This document shows, piece after piece, positions 22,596-34,792 of a stretch of 64,000 nucleotides of DNA (within the stretch, counting starts at the first letter, position 1; the number at the start of each line of letters is the position of its first letter). Origin of the DNA: Dermacentor variabilis (lineage: Eukaryota; Arthropoda; Arachnida; Ixodida; Ixodidae); assembly GCF_050947875.1 (NCBI RefSeq), contig NC_134571.1, positions 226,124,024 to 226,188,023 on the forward strand. Reading direction: 5' to 3'. The translations under genes and the position numbers were made by a program. The notes below the pieces were generated by a model that was given only the letters and a program-made list of their open reading frames with translations, did not search any database and had not been told where the DNA came from.

Positions 22596-25127
22596 TACAT
22601 ACTTTCAAGGCCCTAAGTCACTACAGAAAGGAATGGTACATACAAAGCAATGTAATATGCAGACAATGGTATGCAGGCAACGTTAAGCGATAGCGTGGTA
22701 GACTGCTGTTTTGAATGAAGTTACATCTGTGATCTGAATGATGGAAGCAGGAAGGTGGTTCCAGTCGACACTTGTGCGGGGTAAAAAAGAATCATGATAC
22801 TTGTTCGTTCGGGAGGATGGGACGGCAACTTTATATCTGTGGTCTGAACGGGATGAAGTGTAGGAAGGTGGGGTGATAAGTTGATCCTTGAGCACCTGGT
22901 TTGAGTGATAAACCTTGTGAAATAGGCAAAGACGAGCACACTTGCGGCGTAAAGAAAGATCTGGCAGATTCAGGGTTATTTTCATACATGTAACACTGGA
23001 ATGGTGGGAATAGTTAGATAAAATAAAGCGAGCTGCTCGATTTTGAATTGCTTCAAGCGTTACGGTTAGTGATGCTTGATTGTTATCCCAAATGGCAGAT
23101 GCGTATTCAAGTTTTGAGCGAACTAGGGTTTTGTAGAGCGTTAGTTTTACCGAAGTAGGAACGGTAGAAAAGTTACGACGAAGATATCCTAACATACGAT
23201 TAGCATTAGCAGTAATATAATTAGTATGCAAATTCCATGAAAGATCATTAGTTATGTGAAGGCCAAGATATTTGTGAGCGTTAACGGATGCTAATGAAGT
23301 GTCATTCAGTACATATCGACAATGATTGCTGTTGCTGGTTTTACGTGATATGCGCATTGATTTACACTTGTTAGCGTTAAGTTTCATGAGCCATTTTTTA
23401 GATCAGGGTGATATATTGTGAAGATCTCCTTGCAGTTTATCTGAATCATCAGGGTTAGTAATCTTTCGGTATATTACGCAATCGTCTACGAACAAATTAA
23501 TTGATGATGACTTTACACAGTTAGGGAGATCATTAATATAAATCAAGAAGAGTAGAGGCCCCAAGACGGAGCCTTGTGGCACTCCGGATGTAACTGTTAA
23601 CAATGCAGATGAAGAGTTATTGGTTGTGACATACTGAGTTCGATTAGGAAGAAACTGTTTAATCCAAGACAACACATTTGGGTCAATATTAAGCTGATTA
23701 AGTTTATGGATAAGTAGGCTATGACATACGGTATCGAAAGCTTTGGCAAAATCTAAAAAATACAGTCAATATCGAATCCTTGATCTAAGGCGGCAAACAA
23801 ATCGTTAGTGAAGCAAAGAAGTTGAGTATCGCATGAAAAAGTTTTTCTAAAACCGTGTTGAGATGGATGGAAGAAGGAGTTGCTTTCCAGGAAATCGATG
23901 AGGTGAGAATAGATTGCGTGTTCTAAGAGTTTGCATGGAATGCTGGTTAATGAGATGGGTCGGTAGTTCTCGGGACATAATGCGTTACCTGATTTATGTA
24001 CTGGAACCACCCTCGCCGTTTTCCAGTCTGAAGGAAGCGATGAGCACTGTACTGACTGAGTATACAGTTTAGATAGAATAATAGATGAAAATAATGCAGT
24101 ACATTTTAACATTTTTGAATTAATAAGATCAGGACCTGCAGAAGCTGAGATCTTTTGATTATCAATCAAACGGTTAATACCAACCCAATCAAATAATATG
24201 GGATCCATAGCACAGAACAAGGAATCAGGAATATTTGGTAAATCGGCAAAGTTATCATCACAAAAGAATGAGGTAAACACTTCATTTAACACAGTGCAAC
24301 ACTCGTTTTCGTCAACATCACTGCCATCTACATGAACTAAATGAATGGAGTCAGCTTTCTTGTCGCCAACAATACTCCAGAATTTACGTGGGTTAGTTAG
24401 TAAGAGGGATGGCAATGTGACATTAAAATAGGTTTTTTTGGCATTGCTAGCGGCATAAATGTACTCGGCTTCTGCACGATGGTAAGCATCCCAGCGATCG
24501 GCAAGATTGGTTTCTCTGGCACGACGGAAGATACGTTTCTTTTTGTTGCGAAGTCGCTTAAGGTAATTATTGAACCAAGGTGAGCGTGAGTCATAAGGAA
24601 TCCGCGTTCGAGGTACATATCGGTTAATTAAATAGAGCAATTTCTTTTTGTAGAGCTGCCATTTTTCTTCGACAGATCGTTCATCGAATTTGATAAGGTA
24701 GTTGCTGTAAACGTTTCCAGTTCACTGTGTCAGCGCGGTTATAGTCAACAATAATTTTAGATCGTCTCTTGGTAGATACATGCATTTTAAACGTGAAGTT
24801 AATAATGGAGTGATCACTTACACCTTGGAGGTAAGTTAGTTTACAAACAAGGTCAGGCACAGTGGTGAAAATAAGGTCCAGGATGTTAGATGACGTAGAA
24901 GTTTTACGGGAGGGTTCATGTACTAACTGTGACAAGTTAAAGTCTGAACAGATATTCAGAAATTGTGCATCCTCGGATGAGCTTTTTTCCAGGGTATGGA
25001 ACCCGAAATCACTTCTCCACAAAATATTAGGAAAATTGAAGTCCCCCAGAATAAACAAAGGTGACGTAGGGTACCGAACAGTTAGATTGTTGAGAATATC
25101 ATGTAAATCATCGCAGAAAGATTTTGG
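22554..25127 (-). mobile_element. 5'-truncated CR1/Jockey-like LINE inserted in the satellite
   Basis: The element runs from 25127 (5', inside the endonuclease) to a (TAAA)n tail at 22554-22595. TGCCGAT stands on both sides (22547-22553 and 25128-25134), and the 285-bp satellite unit continues across it: a clean insertion with a 7-bp target duplication. The 3' untranslated part contains 'agtgacttagggccttgaaa', closely resembling the end of the LINE at 45.0-48.0 kb, so both belong to one family. Confidence 0.9.
22683..25127 (-). pseudogene. LINE ORF2: partial endonuclease plus reverse transcriptase
   Basis: Endonuclease C-terminal half: FILGDFNFPNILW (about 25045) and GVSDHSIINF (about 24825). 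RT: RVVPVHKSG...NYRPISLTSIPCKLLEHAI (about 24005-23920), QHGFRKTFSCDTQL, then after a break GVPQGSVLGPLLFLIYINDL and FVDD (23481-23492). A C-terminal region runs to 22683 with KYLGLHITNDLSWNLH and LEYASAIWD. Breaks: a frameshift near 24705, a frameshift near 23755 and an in-frame TGA at 23403-23405. EN and RT of this type belong to the Jockey/CR1 group; the exact clade needs a tree. No ORF1 is present. Confidence 0.85.
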
Positions 25128-26690
25128 TGCCGATAAACTGCCTTCCAACAGGGCATGAGCATCCCTGCTGGTGACGCGACCAGTTGAGCATAGAGCAACC
25201 TGTACGACAAAACGACGAAATTGAACATGTGCCTCTGGTCAGTGCCACCAAGTCTACTGAAGTATCCGGCTGGCACGATATTGGTTATATCCCTGCATAG
25301 GCGTGGTTCCGCCGACGTCACAGCGGCATCTCCGTGATAGCGATTCTCCAGGCTTGCCTCGATGTGGTGCTAATTACACGCATTTCCTTGGAAAAGCAGC
25401 CGCCTTTCCAGCACTGCCGATAAACTGCCCTACAACGGGACAAGTAGGTCCGGGCTGGTGATGCGGCCAGTCGGTCATACAGCAACCTGTAGGGTAAATA
25501 CGACGGAATTCAACATGTGCCTCTGGTCGGTGCAACCAAGTCTACTGAAGTATACGGCTGGCGTGATATTAGTTATATCCCTGCGTAGGCGTGCTTCCGC
25601 CGACGTCACAGCGGCATCTCCGTGATAGCGATTCCGAGGGTTGCATCTATGTGGGGCTAATTACCCGCAAATATTTATAAAAGCAGGTGCCTTTCCGCCA
25701 CTGCCGATAGACTGCCTTACAACGGGACATGTACGTCCGGGCTGGTGATAGGGTCAGTCGGTCATACAGCAACCTGTATGGAAAAACGAGGAAATTTTAA
25801 TGTGTCGCTGGTCGGTGCCGCCAAGTCTACTGAAGTACCCCGCTGGCAGGATATTGGTTATATCGCTGCATAGGCGTGCTTCCGCCGACGTCACAGCGGC
25901 ATCTCCATGAAAGCGATTCCCCAGGCTTGCATCGATGTGGTGCTGATTACACGCGTCTCCTTGAAAATAAGGCTGCTTTGCCGGCACTGCCGATAGACTG
26001 CCTCACAACGGGACAAGTACGTCCCGGCTGGTGATAGGGTCAGTCGGCCATACAGCAACCTGTATGGAAAAAGGAGGAAATTGAACATGTCTCTGGTCGG
26101 TGCCATCAAGGCTACAGGAGTATCCGGCTGGCGTGATATTGGTTATATCCCAGCGTAGGCGTGGTTCCGTCGACGTCACAGCGGCATCTCCATGATAGCG
26201 ATTCCCCTGGCTTGCCTGGATGTGGTGCTAATTACACGTATTTCCTTCTAAGAGCCGCTGCCTTTCCACCACTGCCAATAAACTGCCTTACAACGGGGCA
26301 TGTAGGTCCGGGCTGGTGATGCGGCCAGTCGGTCATAGAGCAACATGTACGGCAAAAACGACGAAACAGAACATGTGTCCCTTGTTGGTGCCACCAAGTC
26401 CACTGAAGTATGCGGCTTGCGGCATGTTGGTTATATTCCTGCGTAAGGGTGGTTCTGTCGACGTCGCAGCGACATCGTGATGGCGGTTCTCCAGGCTTGC
26501 TTCAATGTGGCACTGATTACACTCATTGCCCTGGAAAAGCCGCTGCGTTGCCGCCACTGCCGATAGACTTCCTTCCAACCGGGCATATGCGTCTGGGCTG
26601 GTGAGGCGGCCAGTGGGTCAAGGAGCAACCTGTAGGGCAAAAACGACGAAATTGAACATGTGTCTGTGGTCAGTGCCACCAACCTTAGAT
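25128..26690. repeat. About 285-bp satellite, right portion, about 5.5 units
   Basis: The landmark 'tgta(c/g/t)gg..aaa.acga' recurs at about 25200, 25488, 25770, 26061, 26346 and 26631 (spacings about 282-291 bp). Units differ by many substitutions, far more than in the 197-bp array, so this array is older or not being homogenised. It ends at about 26690, where the T-arm-like array begins. Confidence 0.9.
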
Positions 26691-26694
26691 GCCT

Positions 26695-27530
26695 TAACTC
26701 TATCTGAATAAGCTGTCGCCAAGGTAACTTCGCGTTAATTAGCACGAAAGTTTTGTTTGTTCCACTTCCACAAATGTTCGTGGGTTCGACTCCCACCAAA
26801 ATTCGTGGGCTCGTGTGCCTTGATTAAGTTCGCCCTAAATAACACCAAAGGTCGTGTTTCAAGTGCCCTATTTAACTCAATCTCAAATAACTCCACCCTA
26901 ACTTCGATTTAATTAACACCAAAGAGTGTGGGTTCGAGGGCCTCAGTTAGCTCTATCTGAAGTAAGTATTAATTAACTTCACCTTAATTAGCACCAACTG
27001 TCCTGGCTTCCACTCCCACCAAAGGTGATGGGTTCGATTTGCTTAATTAACTTTGCCTGTATAACACCAAAGGTCGTGGGCTCGAGTGCCTTTATTTAAT
27101 ATATCATACATAGCTGTTTCTTAATTAACTGTGCCTTAATTGATACCAATGGTCCTGGGTTCGGCTTCCTCCGACGGTCGTGGGTTCACCTCCTACCAAA
27201 GGCTGTGGGTTCGTGTGCCTTAGTTAACTCTACTTAACTCAATCTGAAATAACTGCGTCTTAAAAATATTCGCTTAATTAGCACCTACGGTCCTGGGTTC
27301 GACTCCAACCGATGTTCGTGGGTTCAACTCCCATCGAAGGTCGTGGGTTGGTGTGCGTTAGTTAACTCTACTTGAATTAACTGTGCCTTAATTCATTTCG
27401 CTTTAGTTAACACCAAATGTCTTGTGTTCCAACCCTACCGAATGGCATGGGTTCGAGTGCGTAATTGACTTTGCTTAAATAAGACCAAAGGTCGTAGATT
27501 CGACTCCCATGAATGGTTGTGGGCTGCACA
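26695..27530. repeat. Degenerate array of tRNA T-arm/B-box-like modules
   Basis: Diverged repeats alternate 'ttaattaac...accaaaggtc' with modules resembling GTGGGTTCGACTCCCAC. The exact form is at 26780-26796, a perfect 5-bp stem with 7-nt loop like a tRNA T-arm. GGTTCGACTCC, an exact polymerase III B-box match, occurs at 26783-26793 and 27296-27306. Weaker relatives are near 26928, 27032, 27157, 27183, 27321, 27450 and 27489. No A box or acceptor partners are visible in the modules. Confidence 0.7.
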
Positions 27531-27640
27531 ATGTCCGTGTCCCGGGATTTTAGTGCCAGAACGCTGGACGGTCAATTTTTCGATAACGAAAGAACAGGAC
27601 CCATGAGCCAATTAAGGCTCTTGCGTTAAAGTGCAATCGT

Positions 27641-27705
27641 GACCGATTGGTTAGAGCACCGGGCTGCTATGCTGGACAGCAGAGGTTTGATTCCACTGTC
27701 GGTCT
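27641..27705 (+). tRNA. tRNA-like sequence, pseudogene or SINE head
   Basis: GACCGA (27641-27646) can pair with TCGGTC (27699-27704) as an acceptor stem. Then come TTGGTTAGAGCACC (A-box-like), a CTGCT...AGCAG stem with a loop longer than 7 nt, and GAGGTTTGATTCC (B-box-like). The irregular anticodon loop argues against a functional tRNA; a tRNA pseudogene or SINE head is more likely. Confidence 0.4.
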
Positions 27706-27897
27706 CGAATTAGTTTCCTTTTACGTATTACGCATTTTAAGTATGAAAGTAAGCTGAAACTGGAACCTACCTTCAAAGCGCCAAGAATGAGTCAGAGGGT
27801 GCATCGCAAAAAAAAAAAAAAAATCTCAGCAGCCTTTCACTCTGTGAAGAAGGATGACAAGCTAAGCTGTGCGTGTGGGCCCCTTAATGGCGAACTG

Positions 27898-28036
27898 TCC
27901 CTCCGCCGCGGGTCGGTCCGGTGTAGCGCTATTTTCGGCATTGGCCCAGGCGTGGCGCGTGCTTAACGCCTGCTTCACCTCCGCCGCGAGTCGGCCCGGC
28001 CTTGCACTCTCTCCGGTATCAGCCCACGTATGGGGA
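27898..28036. repeat. Two imperfect copies of a GC-rich element
   Basis: 'cctccgccgcgggtcggtcc' (27900-27919) and 'cctccgccgcgagtcggccc' (27980-27999) begin two related segments about 80 bp apart. Each continues to 'ttggcccaggcgtgg' or 'tcagcccacgtatgg'. Function unknown. Confidence 0.6.
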
Positions 28037-28813
28037 GTTTTTTTCTTAACACAACGACACGAAAATTTCCTTATACAGCTTCGCTGTAAAAAAAAGTGTG
28101 CATACCATATGCAATAGATGTCGTGCGAAGCATGAAGATACACATATGGTATATGAACGTTGTTAGTTTCTCTTATTGTTCTTGCTTATGAAATCTACTG
28201 TGTCACGCTTTCGGGCGTGTTTTGTTCTGCTGCATGGGGCTCTACTACCATTGATTATAAGAGTTACTGCTTATGCCAAACAATGGGACCATATACAGCA
28301 GATCTAATTGATGGTGATAATGTTCTGCTTGAAAGGCAAGAGCCTTGACGTATGCCGACTGATGGAATAACAAATGCAGATGTCCATCCAGTCGAAGGTG
28401 TTGAGGTGTCACTATAAATTTGTATACCTCGACGGTGATAATCATGTAGGCGACAGAGAGCTTAAGTTTTCGCCACAGCTTTATTAAGCAACTATTAAAT
28501 GACATGCTGCGTTTTATTAACAGGTTTCTACTTCAATCACACCCAAGAGCCAACCATATTTATGCAGGTATTGTCGTCATTTATTGCACGGTTACGCAGA
28601 ACAGACCTACGCTCCCCTCTACTACTGGGTGGGTCAAATTTTCGTGCTATGTAATCCAGTTTGCTTTAGTAAATGTATTGCAGCTCCAGGAATGCTTGCA
28701 GGCGGTTGTTCTCGAGTCTGTGTTATGAATGACGAGGATATAACGATCACGACGACATCACGAACACGACCCATAGTGGCCCTTGCTGGTAGACAACTTG
28801 GTCACTCATTCGG
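28037..28813. other. Non-coding stretch, no feature recognised
   Basis: Nothing supported by motif or repeat structure. Confidence 0.5.
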
Positions 28814-28815
28814 CG

Positions 28816-28883
<68 letters not shown>

Positions 28884-28896
28884 TAGACAGATAGAC

Positions 28897-28962
<66 letters not shown>

Positions 28963-28970
28963 ATAGATAG
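28814..28970. repeat. Compound (GACA)n(GATA)n microsatellite at a LINE 3' end
   Basis: About 157 bp of tetranucleotide repeat, GACA units followed by GATA units, abutting the 3' end of a minus-strand LINE remnant. Confidence 0.95.
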
Positions 28971-29610
28971 GGTAAGAACAGCTAAAATAGGCAAAGAATG
29001 CCAATCATAATAAAACTGCTCATACCAAGTCGTTGTTGCGAAAATTAGCGTCAGTGAATGTTATTCTTGTTCTGCTGGCGGTAGAAGGTTTCACACATTG
29101 AAGCAGATTTCATAAATTTTTCCTGAAAGACTGTTTGTTGTGCAACAACAAGGTTCCAATAATTTTTCCTCGGGTTCTCAATGTTACAGTGGTGTTTGTA
29201 CTCATGAGATGTTAGGGTTATTCTAATCTTCTACGTTTTTCCGAAAATAAACTTTACAGCTTTGTTTTGTATATGGTTGAATTGGAAACCTTATTTAGTG
29301 TGTGTCCCACAGTCGTGACGCATATTCAGCTTGCTTTTGACGCCGAAATTACACGCTAAAATATTGATGCTGAGTGGAGCGTTCCCCCGCTTTCTTTATA
29401 AAAACATAATTTTTAATAAGCTTAAACAGACATCTGTAATGTACGTGGACCATGATAATCTAATCTTTAGTTTTACGGATAGTCTGATTTCGACGGTAAT
29501 AAGCGAATATGTAGAGGAGATTTTCGTTTCTAGTGAAATGAAGCAGCACAGTGTTCTCCCTGTATAACTCCATACTGCAAATTTCAAACCACTTATCTAT
29601 TGCCACAATC
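28971..29610 (-). pseudogene. Heavily decayed LINE RT C-terminus
   Basis: The minus strand gives pieces of the region after the RT palm: YASRLWDTHTK (about 29310), FNHIQNKAVKFIFGKT (about 29275-29235) and YWNLVVAQQ, with stops between. This resembles the 'LEYAS.IWD...QNRAARFI' region of the LINEs at 23 and 47.5 kb. A GVIQG phrase near 29560 may be the remains of GVPQG. The 3' end leads into the tetranucleotide tract at 28814-28970. It is older than the other LINE copies. Confidence 0.55.
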
Positions 29611-30428
29611 TTCGACTGCAAAGACTTGGGTCCTTGTATGTTCTGCTTTGTGTATATGTGCAATGCTATTTAATGAGCTTTTAACCAGTGCAATGTATCT
29701 ATGCAGTAATTATTAACTAAAATCAAATACGATTTTGAAGGAAATAATTGTAATTGTAATCCGTTACCATTGATCTGTAGCGTGTACGAAGTTGACAGGT
29801 GCCCGACTATAGCTTTCGCTGCACAGTGAACGAATAACAGCCTGAATTGACGAGTACGGGACGAAAACGCGGCATACACATCGCAGTTGTAAGTCAGCTC
29901 ATTCGTGTGCCGCCCCATTGTCTCATCTTTGTAAATTCGCGCTAATATTTGTTTACTATTCACCGGAACCAACTAGCCTACCAACGAGCTTTAATCTGTC
30001 CTACAGATTCGGCGGAGGGTGTGCATAAGATGGCCCAAAGGGACACCGTCACAAGCAGCGGCACGCATTCAAAACACGTCGGTGTGCTTCTGGCGGACCC
30101 AGTACCTGTCGACGCGAAATGGTTCCACTAATACCATGGTTTGGTACAGTTGATGATGTCTCTGCGCTGGCTTCTCGTTCTTGCTTAGATCTTGCGGAGC
30201 GTTTTTGAAAATGTTTCAAAGCAACTGTGAAGCCGTTAACATCCATCTAAGGCATTAGCAGTGTTCAATGGCGCTTAAGCGGTATATCAGTAATGCTAGT
30301 GACCAATTCTCAAGAAACTTATGCTGCATACGTAAGACATAAGGCGGGCAACTGTTAGAACATTCTTGAGGCGATCAGCGCGGAAATAACACTTGTCACA
30401 ATAGACGAACACAATGCCTCAAGAACGG

Positions 30429-30436
30429 TATAAAAG
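30429..30436 (+). promoter_or_regulatory. TATA-box-like site
   Basis: TATAAAAG in a locally GC-richer setting, with a pyrimidine-rich initiator-like TCCTACTT about 25-30 bp downstream. It could belong to a promoter or a solo LTR; no transcript or reading frame supports it. Confidence 0.25.
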
Positions 30437-32136
30437 CTCGCCCAGCAAGCCATCCTACTTGAGACGCTGCACACAACATGGAACGACTTCGAAGGCCCGT
30501 GTATTCAGCGAGGGTCTTGTGCAGTTCAGGTTTCCTTTAGGTGGTAAGGGCGTCCACTAGGAAACTTCCCGAGCTTCGTGCCTTAACTAAGACAGAGGAA
30601 TCAGTCGCGGTATAATTTGATTTCGTCGGCTTGTGAGTCACTACATGGCGCCTGAGTGTGTCACGTCTTCTTTTCGTCCTTGTCTTTTTCACGTGCTATA
30701 AGCCTCACTATATAGGCAGGCTCCCTTACAAGTTGTTAGTCCTCACTGCTGCTGCGGTAAGTAAAACCAGCGATAAAGTCAAGCAATTATCATAGCCAGA
30801 CACGTCACGCTTATCAGGCAACGATGGTATTTATGTAGCCATGATTTAGCCAAAAGGAATAGTGAGAAAAAGAGCCATCGCTGAATTCACAGTTTTTCAG
30901 AAGAGCATTCTGACAATATTTGGCTGTCTTTACCAAGTTCGCTCTTACAATTGGCGGCGCCTGTTAGCTCAGCATAGAAAACTTAATAAATACGGGAGTG
31001 CGCTGCCGAAGCCAACACCCAAGCCGTCTAGAGCACGCTCGTGCTTTGTAATAATTCTTGGAGATGGTTATGTGGCAGTGGTTATTACCAAGCGCAATAA
31101 GTGTTCTATCTTGAGTATTTTGCGCTCTTGGCTTATCATATTGTGACTTCTTTGAATTTCTTGCAGAGTACGAGAGCGGCTCCCTGTTTTCGTCTGCTTC
31201 AACTAACATCGAACACAAACTGTGAGTGCATTCCTACTACATTCACACCTTCGTGCATGCCTGTGGCTATCAGTCAGTTCACAAACTCTGCTAGTAAGGA
31301 ATAAGTGTGTGGTTACGAGAGCTTATTGACCGCAAATGCCACTACGTTTCGTCGGAGTGTGTCTTAGAAGTAGCTGCGATGCAGCTCATATGCGTGACAT
31401 GTCGCTCGTGTAATCATTGTGAATCAATTAGTGCACTGCTGCAATTATTTGTGCCACCATAACGTGCGCGTTCTCCATATCTCGATGGTGTTTGTCATTC
31501 TGTAGAATTCCCTTCGCCACTTTTTTCATAGCCTCCGAGGATACACCGAAAACCAACGGCTGACTACTCCTTGAGAAAAAGGATAAGCTCTTATATTTAG
31601 TAATTTTACGTTGCTATCTACATTGCCAGATGAAACGCTCGAGAAGATGCAGCGTTTCCTTTTTGTAATAATTTATTTGCTTTTTTTATTCATTTATTCG
31701 CCGTTTGTTTCATTAGTTATTCCTAACATCAACAACCATTTTGCTTCGGCAATTTTAAATTTTAGTGCCTCCAAAATTCTTTTGCTGCCTTTTCTCGATC
31801 GGCAGTAGAAGGCACTTCCATAAAAAGGCTGAATGCTCAGCAAGCGAATTCCATCTCCTCAAACTTATGCATTCCTTCACAGACTTTGTCCTGAAAATGA
31901 AAGCATTTTCCTTTAAGAGGCTTCCTATTTCCTTTCATGTAAAAAAGAGACCACCTGACATGCTACGACCAATTACTATCATTTTATTTTACTCAGCGAT
32001 TGACACTGCTAGTCTACTCTGTTCAGTAGTAGTAGAAAAGCTTTATAGTACAAAATATGACGAGCGGTCTCGAGGCTCGTCGAGGCCCTGTCCATGGGCT
32101 CCGCTGGCGCGAGTCCTTCGGCTCGCCTGCAGCGGG

Positions 32137-32177
32137 CAGTAAGGCCCCCCCACAACTTTTGAGGGGGGGCCTTACTG
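32137..32177. repeat. Perfect 15-bp inverted repeat, GC-rich hairpin
   Basis: CAGTAAGGCCCCCCC (32137-32151) is mirrored by GGGGGGGCCTTACTG (32163-32177) around an 11-nt spacer. A further partial copy, 'cgggggggccttac', follows at 32181-32194. Confidence 0.85.
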
Positions 32178-33544
32178 TACCGGGGGGGCCTTACCGTACT
32201 TAACGCGCCGCCTAGGAAGTTCCCGTAGCAGACGGCGTCCACGCTAAACCGCGGCATTCGCGAAGTGAAAAAAATATCTGCACATGCGCGGAAATAAAAC
32301 CTACTGGTGCCTGACGGTGGTGAAAAACGAAAGAAGGGCCCGAACTGCTAAATCTAGTCCTTTAGTTTCAAATGAGCGCTGAAAGAAAAACGTTAAAGAG
32401 AGCGGAATGAGTGCTTGATCGCCTCGATTCTGCATGTTTACACTTCGGTCGTTTGCGCTCAGTCACCGCGCGAGCCTTGGTGGTTGCTTGCACTTAACGC
32501 CGTTTGCTCTCTGAATTCTTTTGCTTGTAAGTGTGCTGCATACACATAGCGGTTACTTTGCGCGAAGAATTCGTGTAAAAAAGAAGGCTGACAGTCGCTT
32601 GGACCGAAAAACTTTCGCCATAACGTCGCTGAAACGTGCGACCCTCCCGGCAACTAAACAACATCCTGTGTGTGTGTGGAAACCCGTGCGCCAACAGCCT
32701 TCTTGCCGCTGAGTGTGTGTGTTGTGTAGCGATTACACGACGACTGTTGTTTTTTGTGGTTCAATGCCACGAGCCAGTGCAACTGTCGTGAAATTCTGAA
32801 GCGGCGGTATGGATCTTGTCAGCGAGTCTCCTCGATTGTGTTCGGGTTGCCAGCACGGTCTAATCTCGCGACACACCGACATTGAGCGTACTGTGTGCGC
32901 GCGTGTGAATGCGGTTGACTGTTCTCGCGAACCGTGCGCCGTCGCCACGTAAACTTGAATCATGACGCGCATTCTTGTGTTTTTGCCTTTTCGTCTCCAT
33001 GCACCGCTACAACCCCGTAAGAATTAGAGGCCACTTATACGAAACGCACGCGGATTGGCCTAGCTATTACTGCACTGTGTTTTGCTGGTAATCCTGTATC
33101 GCTTCTTGCGTTTTTCTTATGTTAATTTGCAGTTGTGTGTTTTCATCAGTAAAAGGGCATCGCCGATTACTGAAACATCTCCGAGTGTAAGGGAAACTTG
33201 GAAGGGGAATGATCTCGCAGCTGTATGTAAGGTATTTTGATATATTGTATTATGCTTTATTATTTGATGGCCAGTAGCAGTGGTTATGCATCATTTGCTA
33301 TTATAAGCAGAGTAATACAGGCACGTAGCAATATATTTATTCACATATGCAATGCAGAACATACGATTAGGATATGCAGAGTTGAAAATGACTTTTTGTA
33401 CATATTGTAAAGCGCAGTTAACAACGCGTGCACAAACAAAGGAAAATGAAAAAGTAGAATTCGCTGCCAAAATTTTTTATTTTTCATAGCGCGTAACGCA
33501 ATCCGGATATTTGTCAGCGAGTTAATGCGTTTCGGCCCCACTAT

Positions 33545-34786
33545 GTACTATGTACGATAACCTTAGGCGGCTTGTGACAGTAATAAAGGCCATCAAGTCA
33601 TCATGGCCCACTCTGAAGTTGAAAAAGTGCCGCTTCGCTTACGATGAGCTGCTATTCCTAGGCCACGTCATCAGTAAATCTGGAGTACGCCCCAACCCGC
33701 AGGACAACTGCCATCGCGAAGTTTCCGGAGCCAATCGACAAGAAGGCAGTGCGCAGATTCCTTGGCATGTGTGCCTACTATAGGCGCTTTGTCAAGGACT
33801 TTTCACGCATCGCGGAGCCGCTAACACATCTAACCAAATGTGATGTCGAGTTGAAGTGGGAAACGCCGCAGGCCGACACATTTCAACAACTCGAACGGCT
33901 CATGCATTCGACGCCGGTACTTGCACACTTCGACGATGACGCCGATACCGAAATCCACACTGACGCCAGTAGCCTGAGCCTCGGTGCCGTCCTAGTCCAG
34001 ACGAAAGACGGACTTGAACGGGTGATATCTTATGCTAACCGGTCGCTGTCAAAAGTGGAAGGAAATTATTCTACGACTGAAAAGGAATGCCTCGCCATCA
34101 TTTGGGCTACAGCAAAATTCCGCCCTTACCTCTATGGCAGGCCATTCAATGTCGTCAGCGACCATCACGCGTTGTGTTGGCTAGCTCACTTAAAGGGCCC
34201 TTCAGGACGGCTGGCGCGGTGGAGCCTCAGACAGCAAGAATATGACGTCACGGTAATCTACAAGTGCGGAAGAAAACCCTCTGACGCCGACTGCTTATCA
34301 TGCGCCCCCATCGATTCCCAGCCGCAAGACGAGGAGGACGACGACGCATTCCTTGGATTAATAAGCGCGCAAGATTTCACTAAACAGCAACGAGCAGACC
34401 CGGCGCTAAAAGTCCTCGACGAGTATTTGGAAGGGAACACCGACGTTGTCCCTATAGCATTTGAGCGCGGGTTGCCTTCGTTCACGCTACAAAACAACCT
34501 GCTCGTGAAGAACTTCTCGCCAGTCCGCGCCAGCTACCTTCTTGTTGTACCGTCAGCGCTGCGTCCAGAAGTACGGCACGCCCTACACGACGATCCAACC
34601 GCTGGGCACCTCGGATTCTCCCGGACGCTGTCGAGGATACAGGAAAGGTATTACTGGCCGCGTCTGACCGCCGACGTCGCCCCTTTCGTCAAGATATGCC
34701 GAGACTGTCAGCGACGCAAGACACCACCGACAAGGCCAGCAGGATTACTACAGCCGATCGAACCTCCTCGCCGACCATTCCAGTAG
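33545..34786 (+). pseudogene. Ty3/gypsy pol: end of RT, RNase H, integrase zinc domain
   Basis: RT connection motifs KKCRFAYDELLFLGHVIS (33622-33675) and RRFLGMCAYYRRFVKDFS (33751-33804) stand in two frames separated by a frameshift near 33705. RNase H follows: HTDASSLSLGAVL (Asp codon 33962-33964), TEKECLAIIWA and VSDHHALCWL. Then comes the integrase HHCC domain (RHALHDDPTAGH, VKICRDCQRRK). A TAG at 34784-34786 ends the frame; the following integrase core is in the same frame, so it is a single nonsense site. Function in the family: cDNA synthesis and integration. Confidence 0.9.
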
Positions 34787-34792
34787 TTTGGG

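Larger units (their letters stand above)
29611..33540. other. Long non-coding stretch
   Basis: Almost 4 kb without a recognised gene. Within it are a TATA-box-like site (30429-30436) and a strong GC hairpin (32137-32177), listed separately. Other open frames (for example 30862-31146 and 31765-32142) show no motif. Confidence 0.5.

Noticed and set aside
28747..29004. Frames rich in LSVC and YLSI
   Set aside because: Translation of the GACA/GATA tract.
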